From JBDSTW01 sp039914705 (GTDB taxonomy: Bacteria; Pseudomonadota; Gammaproteobacteria; SURF-13), in NCBI GenBank assembly GCA_039914705.1, contig JBDSOT010000141.1, positions 1 through 26,641 of the forward strand: a stretch of DNA of 26,641 nt, given 5' to 3'. How positions within the stretch are numbered: the stretch's first letter is position 1; every line of letters begins with the position of its first letter. The notes beneath the pieces were generated by a model, which did no database searches, was not told where the DNA came from, and worked only from the letters and a program-made list of their open reading frames with translations. Both the position numbers and the translations under genes were made by a program. Below are positions 8,340 to 15,644 of the stretch, piece after piece.

Positions 8340-9386
8340 TCAGTCGAGTACAAACACATCGCGGCCACGCTGCTCGATCATCTCAAGCGCCATGCCGCCG
8401 CCTCGCGCGACACAGGTGAGCGGGTCGTCGGCTATTACTACGGGCACGCCGGTTTCTTCCATCAGTAATTTGTCCAGATCGCGCAGCAATGCGCCGCCGC
8501 CGGTTAACACCATGCCGCGTTCGGCAACATCGGCCCCCAGCTCCGGCGGGGTCTGTTCAAGGGCGGTGCGCACCGCACTGACGATCCCCGCCAGCGGCTC
8601 TTGCAGTGCCTCGAGAATTTCATTGCTATTGAGTGTGAAGCTGCGCGGCACGCCCTCGGCCTGATTGCGGCCCCACACCTCGATCTCGCGTACCTCATTG
8701 CCGGGGTAGGCGGAGCCGATTTCATGTTTGATGCGCTCGGCGGTGGTCTCGCCGATCAGGCTGCCGTAGTTGCGGCGCACGTAGTTGATGATGGCCTCGT
8801 CGAAACGGTCGCCGCCGATGCGGGCCGAGGCTGAATAGACCACGCCATTCAATGAAATGATGGCGACTTCCGAGGTGCCCCCGCCGATGTCCAGCACCAT
8901 GCAGCCGTTGGCCTCGCCAATAGGCAGACCGGCACCGATGGCGGCAGCCATGGGTTCTTCGATAAGATACACCTCGCGCGCCCCGGCACCTGCGGCGGAT
9001 TCCTTAATCGCGCGGCGTTCCACTTGCGTGGAACCGCAGGGCACGCTGACCAGCACACGCGGGCTGGGGCGGAAAAATTTGTTCTCGTGCACCTTATGAA
9101 TGAAGTGCTGAAGCATCTTTTCAGTGACGGTAAAGTCGGCGATCACGCCGTCTTTCAGCGGCCGGATGGCGCTGATATTGCCGGGCGTGCGGCCGAGCAT
9201 GCGCTTGGCCTCAATGCCGACTGCGGCGATTGTTTTCGGTCCGCCGGGGCCGCGCTCGACGCGTATGGCGACCACGGATGGCTCGTTAAGAACGATGCCT
9301 TTTCCGCGCACGTAGATCAGCGTATTGGCGGTGCCCAGGTCAATGGAAAGATCAGTGGAAAAGAGTCCCCGAAAACGTCCGAACAT
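8340..9386 (-). CDS. mreB: rod shape-determining protein MreB (bacterial actin)
   Basis: Actin-like ATPase that forms short membrane-associated filaments and directs the rod-shape peptidoglycan machinery. The 348 residues match the family length. The actin-fold nucleotide motifs are clear: phosphate-1 loop DLGTANTLIYV (16-26), phosphate-2 loop DIGGGTSEVAII (166-177) and the adenosine-motif region LTGGGALLRDLDKLL near the C-terminus. The N-terminus MFGRFRGLFSTDLSIDLG has the amphipathic character used for membrane binding. It is the first gene of the minus-strand cluster and is divergent from gatC, with 197 bases between the starts. AGGA lies about 12 bases before the ATG. Confidence 0.98.
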   Translation of the reverse strand: MFGRFRGLFSTDLSIDLGTANTLIYVRGKGIVLNEPSVVAIRVERGPGGPKTIAAVGIEAKRMLGRTPGNISAIRPLKDGVIADFTVTEKMLQHFIHKVHENKFFRPSPRVLVSVPCGSTQVERRAIKESAAGAGAREVYLIEEPMAAAIGAGLPIGEANGCMVLDIGGGTSEVAIISLNGVVYSASARIGGDRFDEAIINYVRRNYGSLIGETTAERIKHEIGSAYPGNEVREIEVWGRNQAEGVPRSFTLNSNEILEALQEPLAGIVSAVRTALEQTPPELGADVAERGMVLTGGGALLRDLDKLLMEETGVPVVIADDPLTCVARGGGMALEMIEQRGRDVFVLD

Positions 9387-9583
9387 ATTGAGAGGTAATC
9401 CTGTAAGGGAAAAGCCGTCACTCTAACAACGCAGCGGCGTTAGGGCAAGTCTCATGTGATAATATAAAAGCCGGAAAAGCCACAAAAAAGTCGAACGGGA
9501 ACTTACCGTAATTTAAAAGCCAGCTTCCAGATGTCGTCAACTTTGGCCGCTTCGCTGATTTTTGCCTTAACTAAAGGAATGCT
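9387..9583. promoter_or_regulatory. divergent promoter region between mreB and gatC
   Basis: This 197-base gap separates two divergently transcribed operons and should contain both promoters. The best plus-strand candidate is TGTGATAAT at 9455-9463, an extended -10 (TG-n plus GATAAT). On the opposite strand TATATT at 9466-9461 can serve as a -10 for mreB, with only a poor T-rich -35 about 16 bases upstream. The two candidate -10 elements overlap, so the promoters may exclude each other. gatC would have a leader of about 110 bases. Inferred from motifs. Confidence 0.35.
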
Positions 9584-9871
9584 ATGTCCCTATCAACATC
9601 CGAGGTGGAAAAGATTGCCCACCTGGCGCGCCTCGCCATTATCCCTGCCGATGTGCCTGATTATGCGCGCAATCTATCGAATATTATCGGCCTAGTGGAG
9701 CAGATGCAGGCGGTGGATAGCGAGGGCATAGAGCCTATGGCGCATCCGTTGGATGCCAGTGCGCGGATGCGTGCAGATGAAGTCACCGAGGGTAATCAGC
9801 GCGATTATTTTCAGGCAAATGCACCGCAGGTCGCTGCAGGCTTGTATCTGGTACCTAAAGTTATTGAATAA
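9584..9871 (+). CDS. gatC: Asp-tRNA(Asn)/Glu-tRNA(Gln) amidotransferase subunit C
   Basis: Smallest subunit of the GatCAB amidotransferase, which converts Glu-tRNA(Gln) and/or Asp-tRNA(Asn) to the amidated forms in organisms lacking the cognate synthetases; GatC wraps around and stabilises GatA. The 95-residue sequence has the family pattern: an N-terminal VEKIAHLARLAI helix, the central NIIGLVEQMQAVDSEGIEPMAHPLD and the C-terminal FQANAPQVAAGLYLVPKVIE. The ATG is preceded by AAAGGA at 6-base spacing. It is the first gene of the gatCAB-corA run and is separated from gatA by 137 bases, an unusually wide gap filled by a repeat element. Confidence 0.96.
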   Translation: MSLSTSEVEKIAHLARLAIIPADVPDYARNLSNIIGLVEQMQAVDSEGIEPMAHPLDASARMRADEVTEGNQRDYFQANAPQVAAGLYLVPKVIE

Positions 9872-9879
9872 GTTTTATC

Positions 9880-9987
9880 AACGCAAAGACGCAAGACTTA
9901 AAGCCCTCCCATAATAGCTTCCGCTGATCTGTGAGACCCATTAAAAACTTTGCGTCCCTTCGGCTTCGCTCAGGGCAGGCTTGGCGT
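9880..9987. repeat. imperfect inverted-repeat element in the gatC-gatA gap
   Basis: The left arm at 9880-9897 (AACGCAAAGACGCAAGAC) is the approximate reverse complement of a right arm made of 9947-9956 (ACTTTGCGTC) and 9981-9987 (TTGGCGT); the two parts are interrupted by a 24-base insert at 9957-9980. With the insert removed, about 13 of 18 positions pair. The same arm sequence occurs in the gatB-corA gap. The element begins 8 bases after the gatC stop and ends 7 bases before the gatA Shine-Dalgarno at 9995, so it occupies nearly the whole gap. Confidence 0.6.
9957..9980. repeat. 24-base REP-like insert within the right repeat arm
   Basis: The sequence begins CCTTCGGCTTCGC and ends TCAGGGCAGGC. 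It splits the right arm of the surrounding inverted repeat: joining the bases on either side restores an arm resembling the other copies. From memory, closely similar strings (CCTTCG...CTCAGGGCAGGC) are dispersed in many bacterial genomes; this could not be searched here. It can form a short bulged hairpin (CCCT pairing with AGGG). Confidence 0.45.
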
Positions 9988-10008
9988 AGATATTAAGGAT
10001 TGATCAAA

Positions 10009-11463
10009 ATGCATAATAAAACCATGGCCGAATTATCGCGCGCACTACAGCGGCGTGAATTTTCCAGCGAAGAACTCACACGCGCCTACCTCGCACGCAT
10101 CGAACAATACAATGCTGATCTCAATTGCTATGTCACGATAACGGCAGAGCAGGCGATCACCAGTGCGCGCGCCGCCGATACCCGGCTTGCGGCTGGCTCC
10201 GCCGGTGCGCTCACCGGCATTCCGCTCGCGCAAAAAGATATCTTCTGCACCAACGGCGTGAAGACTACGTGTGGTTCGAAGATGCTGGATAATTTTATCG
10301 CCCCGTATGACGCCACCACCGTCGAGCGTTTTAATCAGGCGGGTATGGTGATGCTCGGCAAGACCAATATGGATGAATTCGCCATGGGTTCGTCGAACGA
10401 GACGAGCTTTTACGGCCCGGTGAAAAATCCGTGGGATTTAAATGCCGTGCCGGGTGGATCATCCGGCGGTTCCGCCGCCGCCGTGGCTGCGCGCCTTGCG
10501 CCCGCCGCCACCGGCACGGATACCGGCGGCTCCATTCGCCAGCCTGCTGCATTATGTGGCATCACCGGCATCAAGCCGACCTACGGGCGCGTGTCACGTT
10601 ACGGCATGATCGCGTTTGCATCGAGCCTCGATCAGGGCGGGCCGATGACGCGTACGGCAGAAGATGCCGCCCTCATGTTGCAAGTCATGGCCGGATTCGA
10701 TGCGCGTGACTCAACCAGTGTTGACCGGCCCGTGCCGGATTACAGCGCATCATTAAATACTTCCCTGCAAGGTTTGAAGATCGGTCTGCCCAAGGAATAT
10801 TTTGGCGCGGGCCTGGATTCCCGCGTGGCGGAAAGCATTGATGCCGCCATCAAGGAATATCAGAAACTCGGTGCCATCGTGCAGGAGATCAGCCTGCCCA
10901 ATACGCACCTCGCCGTGCCGGTGTATTACGTCATTGCGCCGGCGGAATGCTCGTCTAATCTTTCGCGTTTTGACGGCGTGCGTTTTGGCTATCGTTGTAA
11001 AAATCCTAAAGACCTGGAAGATTTATACAAGCGCTCGCGCGGCGAAGGTTTTGGCGCAGAGGTCAAGCGCCGCATTATGATCGGCACCTATGTGTTGTCC
11101 GCCGGTTATTACGACGCCTATTACCTGAAGGCTCAGCAACTGCGCCGTCTGATCAGCGATGATTTCCGCAAGGCCTTTAGCGAGGTAGACGTCATCATGG
11201 GTCCGACCTCCCCGACTGTTGCCTTCAATCTCGGCGAAAAGGCCAGCGATCCCGTGACCATGTATCTGTCCGACATCTATACTATTGCCGCGAATCTGGC
11301 TGGCCTGCCCGGGATGTCAGTACCCGCTGGGTTTGTCGTCCAGCGCCCGGTTGGATTACAGATCATCGGTAATTATTTTGACGAGGCGCGGCTGCTGAAT
11401 GTCGCGCACCAGTATCAGCAGGTTACGGATTGGCATCAGCGCGTGCCTGATGGATTTGCATAA
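10009..11463 (+). CDS. gatA: Asp-tRNA(Asn)/Glu-tRNA(Gln) amidotransferase subunit A
   Basis: Glutaminase subunit of GatCAB, an amidase-signature enzyme that hydrolyses glutamine and channels ammonia to GatB. The 484 residues include the Ser-cisSer-Lys triad: K76 (in AQKDIF), S151 (first Ser of GGSSGGS) and S175 (in DTGGSIRQPA), with the same spacing as in S. aureus GatA. I chose the ATG at 10009 because AAGGA at 9995-9999 lies 9 bases upstream. A TTG three codons earlier sits directly on that ribosome binding site and is unlikely. It is followed after 15 bases by gatB, so the two are surely co-transcribed. Confidence 0.97.
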   Translation: MHNKTMAELSRALQRREFSSEELTRAYLARIEQYNADLNCYVTITAEQAITSARAADTRLAAGSAGALTGIPLAQKDIFCTNGVKTTCGSKMLDNFIAPYDATTVERFNQAGMVMLGKTNMDEFAMGSSNETSFYGPVKNPWDLNAVPGGSSGGSAAAVAARLAPAATGTDTGGSIRQPAALCGITGIKPTYGRVSRYGMIAFASSLDQGGPMTRTAEDAALMLQVMAGFDARDSTSVDRPVPDYSASLNTSLQGLKIGLPKEYFGAGLDSRVAESIDAAIKEYQKLGAIVQEISLPNTHLAVPVYYVIAPAECSSNLSRFDGVRFGYRCKNPKDLEDLYKRSRGEGFGAEVKRRIMIGTYVLSAGYYDAYYLKAQQLRRLISDDFRKAFSEVDVIMGPTSPTVAFNLGEKASDPVTMYLSDIYTIAANLAGLPGMSVPAGFVVQRPVGLQIIGNYFDEARLLNVAHQYQQVTDWHQRVPDGFA

Positions 11464-11478
11464 ATTCAGAGGTTAATT

Positions 11479-12933
11479 ATGGAATGGGAAACAGTCATCG
11501 GCCTTGAGATTCACAGCCAGCTCGCGACCAAGAGTAAGATATTTTCCGGTGCGCCGACGGCCTACGGCGCACTACCGAATACGCAGGCGTGCGCGGTCGA
11601 TATCGGACTGCCCGGCGTATTGCCCGTGTTGAATGGCGAGGCGGTGCGCATGGCCGTCAAGTTTGGCTTGAGCGTTAACGCCAGCATCGCGCAGCGCTCG
11701 ATCTTTGCACGCAAAAATTATTTTTACCCCGACCTGCCCAAGGGCTATCAGATCAGTCAGTACGAGTTGCCGATTGTGGCAAACGGTCATATCGAAATTC
11801 AGGTCGAAGGTGAGCCGCCCAAGACTATCGGTATCACGCGTGCGCATCTGGAAGAAGACGCGGGAAAGTCGCTGCACGAAGAAGGCGCGGATGATTTTCG
11901 CGGACTGTCCGGTATTGATCTGAACCGTGCCGGCACGCCGCTGCTGGAGATCGTCTCCGAACCCGACATGCGTTCCGCCAAAGAAGCGGTCGCCTATATG
12001 AAAAAAATTCACTCTTTGGTGCGTTATCTGGAAATCTGCGACGGCAACATGCAGGAGGGTTCGTTCCGCTGTGATGCCAATGTCTCGGTGCGCCCCAAGG
12101 GCCAGGCGAAATTCGGCACGCGCGCGGAGTTGAAAAACATCAATTCCTTTCGCTTTGTGGAAAAGGCGATTAACTACGAGGTTGAGCGTCAGATCGAATT
12201 GCTGGAGGGCGGTGGCACGGTGAAGCAGGAAACCCGTCTGTATGATTCGGATCGCGACGAGACGCGTCCGATGCGCTCAAAGGAAGAGGCCAATGATTAT
12301 CGCTACTTTCCCGACCCCGATTTGCTGCCCGTGGAACTTGATGATGCATTTATCGAACGGGTCAGAAACACCTTGCCGGAATTACCGGATGCAAAAAAAC
12401 AGCGCTTTATGGATTACTATAAATTATCTTCTTATGAAGCCGGTGTGTTGACCGCAAGCCATGAGCTGGCCACGTTCTTCGAGGCAACCACAAGCGCCGC
12501 CATGGGTGAAGCGAAGCTCGCGACCAACTGGGTGATGGGTGATTTGCTGGGCGCGTTGAACAAGGCCGGGTTGACGATTGATGAAAGCCCCATTGATGCC
12601 GCGATGCTGGGCGGCCTTGTTTGCCGCATCAAGGACAACACTATCTCCGGCAAGATCGCCAAACAGGTGTTCGAGGCAATGTGGAACGGCGAGGGTGACG
12701 CCAACACGATTATTCAAGCGCAGGGTTTGAAGCAAGTTACCGACACCGGCGCTATCGAAACGGCGATCGAGGCTGTGATGGCGCAGCACCCGGAGCAGTT
12801 GCAGCAGTACCGCAGTGGTCAGGATAAACTGTTCGGGTTTTTTGTCGGCCAGGTAATGAAGGCCACCGGTGGCCGCGCCAACCCGGCGCAGCTTAATACG
12901 CTACTAAAGGAAAAGTTGGGCGCGAAACCCTAA
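11479..12933 (+). CDS. gatB: Asp-tRNA(Asn)/Glu-tRNA(Gln) amidotransferase subunit B
   Basis: Subunit that binds the mischarged tRNA, activates the acyl side chain with ATP and transfers ammonia delivered from GatA. The 484 residues start with the family hallmark WETVIGLEIHSQL, carry the GatB signature IDLNRAGTPLLEIVSEPD (about 146-163) and the CDANVSVRP segment, and end in the helical GatB/YqeY tRNA-binding domain (about 335-484, with LFGFFVGQVMKATGGRANP). Length matches the family. AGAGGTTAATT precedes the ATG. It is followed by a repeat-containing gap and then corA. Confidence 0.97.
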   Translation: MEWETVIGLEIHSQLATKSKIFSGAPTAYGALPNTQACAVDIGLPGVLPVLNGEAVRMAVKFGLSVNASIAQRSIFARKNYFYPDLPKGYQISQYELPIVANGHIEIQVEGEPPKTIGITRAHLEEDAGKSLHEEGADDFRGLSGIDLNRAGTPLLEIVSEPDMRSAKEAVAYMKKIHSLVRYLEICDGNMQEGSFRCDANVSVRPKGQAKFGTRAELKNINSFRFVEKAINYEVERQIELLEGGGTVKQETRLYDSDRDETRPMRSKEEANDYRYFPDPDLLPVELDDAFIERVRNTLPELPDAKKQRFMDYYKLSSYEAGVLTASHELATFFEATTSAAMGEAKLATNWVMGDLLGALNKAGLTIDESPIDAAMLGGLVCRIKDNTISGKIAKQVFEAMWNGEGDANTIIQAQGLKQVTDTGAIETAIEAVMAQHPEQLQQYRSGQDKLFGFFVGQVMKATGGRANPAQLNTLLKEKLGAKP

Positions 12934-12942
12934 ACCCTGCAA

Positions 12943-13121
12943 CCTAACGTAAAGACGCGAAGACGCAAAGTAAAGAATAAATTCAATATTGTCTTACTTA
13001 AGTCAATCTGATCTGAGTGCCTCGAAGGATAAGTTGGCTTCCGATGCGGTAACACTTATTCAACGACAAGTCTTTGTGAATAAATATTTTTGACTTTGCA
13101 CCTTCGCGTCTTTGCGTTGGG
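12943..13121. repeat. inverted-repeat element in the gatB-corA gap
   Basis: Two 31-base arms, 12943-12973 and 13091-13121, are reverse complements at about 26 of 31 positions. The shared core of the left arm is AAAGACGCGAAG followed by GCAAAGT. The 117-base interior is AT-rich and shows no gene. The element begins 9 bases after the gatB stop and ends 10 bases before the corA Shine-Dalgarno (AAAGGA, 13132-13137). The arms match the element in the gatC-gatA gap, indicating a dispersed family of non-coding elements. Confidence 0.7.
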
Positions 13122-13146
13122 TTTTAAAGTTAAAGGAATACTTAAG

Positions 13147-14226
13147 ATGGCCTATTTAATGAAAGACTATCACCCTCCGGGCACCGCACCCGGCACGCTT
13201 GAGGCGCCCAGTGGGGAAGGCGCGAATACCGCTATACACCTGCTCGAATATCGCGGCGAGCAGATCAATGTGCTTACCATACAAGACCTACCTCAGCTCG
13301 CCCGCGAGCTGGCCGACGGCCAGCCCCATGCGGCGGTCGCCTGGGTGCATGTGATCGGGCTGGGCGACATAACGGTATTACAGGGCTTGGCGGACCTGCT
13401 TAAATTGCATCCGCTGGCCATGGAGGATGTCACTCACCTGGGGCAACGCCCGAAGGTAGAAAGCTACGATGATATTGTGTTTGCTATATTGCAATATCCC
13501 AGCCTTGTACAGCGCGAAATCAAGCTGGCGCAGATAGCCTTATTTGTAGGAAAGAATTTTGTCATCAGTTTCCAGCCCTCCGGACCCGACCTGTTGACAC
13601 CGCTGCGCACTCGTATCCTCGCCACCCACGCGCGCATACGCGAACGAAATGCGGACTATCTCGCCTATGCCATTATCGATCTGATTGTCGATTCCACTTT
13701 TCCCGTACTGGAGGAGATGGGGGAACAATTAGACGCCCTTGAGGATGAGATTATCAATCGTCCCAACGGCAAGATCATCAATACAATTTATCAAATGCGG
13801 CGCCAATTACTGGGACTGCGCCGCGTGCTCTGGCCGCAACGTGAGGTACTGGGGCGGCTTATTCACGAGGATCAGGATTTATTCTGTGCGGAGGTGAAGA
13901 TTTATTTGCGCGATTCGTCCGATCACGCTGTAGAGGCGATGGACGTGGTGGAAAGCTATCGTGAAATGGCGGCTAGCATGTTGGATGTGCATTTATCCAA
14001 TACCACCAATCGCCTTACCGATGTGATGCGCGTGCTCACCGTTATTGCGACGCTGTTTACACCGCCGACGTTTATCGCCAGTCTTTATGGCATGAACTTT
14101 GACCGTTCAAGCCCGTGGAATATGCCGGAGTTGGGCTGGAGATTCGGTTATTTATTTGTGTGGGGAATAATTATCGTAATGATCGCGGGGATGCTGATTT
14201 TTTTCCGTCGCAAGCGCTGGTTATAA
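13147..14226 (+). CDS. corA: CorA-family magnesium/divalent cation transporter
   Basis: Inner-membrane pentameric channel of the CorA family carrying Mg2+ or Co2+ (a few relatives, ZntB, move Zn2+). The 359-residue protein has a large cytoplasmic alpha/beta domain, a long stalk helix (about 230-300) and two C-terminal membrane helices (about 295-314 and 331-352). These are joined by the signature YGMNF (GMN at 315-317), and the protein ends in the basic tail FFRRKRWL. The ATG at 13147 has AAAGGA 9 bases upstream. A TTG-initiated extension from 13090 would translate the repeat arm and is rejected. It converges on pilR with 10 bases between the stops, leaving no room for a separate terminator. 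Confidence 0.95.
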   Translation: MAYLMKDYHPPGTAPGTLEAPSGEGANTAIHLLEYRGEQINVLTIQDLPQLARELADGQPHAAVAWVHVIGLGDITVLQGLADLLKLHPLAMEDVTHLGQRPKVESYDDIVFAILQYPSLVQREIKLAQIALFVGKNFVISFQPSGPDLLTPLRTRILATHARIRERNADYLAYAIIDLIVDSTFPVLEEMGEQLDALEDEIINRPNGKIINTIYQMRRQLLGLRRVLWPQREVLGRLIHEDQDLFCAEVKIYLRDSSDHAVEAMDVVESYREMAASMLDVHLSNTTNRLTDVMRVLTVIATLFTPPTFIASLYGMNFDRSSPWNMPELGWRFGYLFVWGIIIVMIAGMLIFFRRKRWL

Positions 14227-14236
14227 GTTACGTTCG

Positions 14237-15565
14237 TCAATCCAGGCCCAATTTTTTAAGTCGATAGCGCAAGGCGCGAAAGGTAATACCCAGCAGTTTA
14301 GCGGCAGCTGTCTTGTTGTAGCGTGCCTGCTCCAGCGCCTTCACGATGACCTCTTTTTCAATATTATCCAGATAAGGTTCCAGCGGCAGCTTGTCCGACT
14401 TGACGGCCTTGATATCCTGTTGTTGCGGTAACCGCAGGTCATGCGCGTCGATAGTATTACCCTCACAGAGGGTGATGGCGCGTTCCAGAATATTCTCCAG
14501 CTCGCGCACATTGCCGGGGAATTGATGCCGGCCCAAGGTGTCCATGGCGGCGGGGGTTAGTACAGGTGTGACAATATTGCTCTGCTGGGCAAGGCGCGAC
14601 AGAATATGTTCCGCCAACACGGCAATATCCTCCGGACGCTCGCGCAGGCTGGGGACGTGCATCTCAATAACATTGATGCGATAGAATAAATCCTGACGAA
14701 AGGCACCTTGTTTAACGAGATCGGCCAGGTCTTTATGCGTGGCGCTTAGGATGCGCGCATCAATGGCGATTTCCTTCTGCATGCCAATCGGCCGCACCGC
14801 CTTTTCCTGAATCGCCCGCAGCAATTTCACCTGCATGTGCAAAGGCAGATCGGCGACTTCGTCGAGAAATAAGGTTCCACCCTCGGCAACCTGAAATAGC
14901 CCGAGTTTATCGGCGGTCGCGCCAGTGAAGCTGCCTTTTTTATATCCGAAAAATTCACTTTCCATCAGGTGCTCTGGAATTGCGCCGCAATTTACCGCGA
15001 TAAACGGATTGTCGGCGCGCGGGCCTTGTTCATGAATCATGCGCGCCACGAGTTCCTTTCCGGTGCCCGATTCACCGCTGATGTAAATTGGTGCCTGGCT
15101 GCGCGCAAGCTTGGCAATCGTGAGGCGCGTTGTTGTCATGGCCTCGGAGTTGCCGAGCAGTGTGAGGCTAGAGATGCGGGGAGTGGGCGTCGGCCGGTCG
15201 GATAATTTCAGTGCGGTACTGATAAGATTGCGCAGCACCTGTAATTCGATAGGCTTGGACACGAAATCGAATGCCCCCGCCTTGAGCGCGTGAATAGCTG
15301 TTTCCATGTTTCCGTACGCCGTGATTATTGCTACCGGCAGCTCTGGATTGGACTGCTGGATGTATTCCACGAGTTCAATTCCATTGCCGTCGGGGAGGCG
15401 CATATCGGTGAGGCATAAATCAAAACGGTGCTTGGCCAGCAGCCCGCGTGCCTGAGCAACCGTTTCAGCAGCATAGGTGTCGATGTTCATGCGACCCAGA
15501 GTAAGCTCCAGCAGCTCGCGAATATCGGGTTCGTCATCCACTACCAAGGCAAGGTGTTGGGTCAT
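14237..15565 (-). CDS. pilR: sigma-54-dependent response regulator PilR
   Basis: NtrC-family response regulator; in its best-known role PilR activates pilA transcription with sigma-54. The 442 residues comprise a receiver domain (about 5-118, phosphoacceptor D54 in LCLTDMRLPDG), an AAA+ domain (about 135-370) with Walker A GESGTGKE (164-171), sigma-54 contact loop GSFTGA (211-216) and Walker B GGTLFLDEV (229-237), and a C-terminal Fis-type helix-turn-helix (about 405-440, KTAAAKLLGITFRALRYRLKK). GSFTGA in place of GAFTGA is, as far as I recall, usual for PilR. It is encoded 79 bases after pilS with AAAGGGA upstream of the ATG. No pilA lies in the window, so targets are inferred from the family. 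PilR versus another NtrC type rests on overall pattern and the adjacent PilS-like kinase. Confidence 0.9.
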   Translation of the reverse strand: MTQHLALVVDDEPDIRELLELTLGRMNIDTYAAETVAQARGLLAKHRFDLCLTDMRLPDGNGIELVEYIQQSNPELPVAIITAYGNMETAIHALKAGAFDFVSKPIELQVLRNLISTALKLSDRPTPTPRISSLTLLGNSEAMTTTRLTIAKLARSQAPIYISGESGTGKELVARMIHEQGPRADNPFIAVNCGAIPEHLMESEFFGYKKGSFTGATADKLGLFQVAEGGTLFLDEVADLPLHMQVKLLRAIQEKAVRPIGMQKEIAIDARILSATHKDLADLVKQGAFRQDLFYRINVIEMHVPSLRERPEDIAVLAEHILSRLAQQSNIVTPVLTPAAMDTLGRHQFPGNVRELENILERAITLCEGNTIDAHDLRLPQQQDIKAVKSDKLPLEPYLDNIEKEVIVKALEQARYNKTAAAKLLGITFRALRYRLKKLGLD

Positions 15566-15644
15566 CGTTTAAGTCCCTTTATTAAACATAAGCGGCGGAA
15601 AATACCCTGTGTGCGAATCGTGCCTGCATCGTGTGGTTTCCAAA

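Noticed and set aside
8272..8664. 130-codon plus-strand frame over the mreB 3' end
   Set aside because: Mostly antisense to mreB, Ser/Arg/Pro-rich, no recognisable family.
10000..10008. TTG start of gatA three codons upstream
   Set aside because: It sits directly adjacent to the AAGGA ribosome binding site, leaving no spacing; the ATG at 10009 fits.
13090..13146. TTG-initiated N-terminal extension of corA
   Set aside because: It translates the right arm of the inverted repeat; the ATG at 13147 has a well-spaced AAAGGA.
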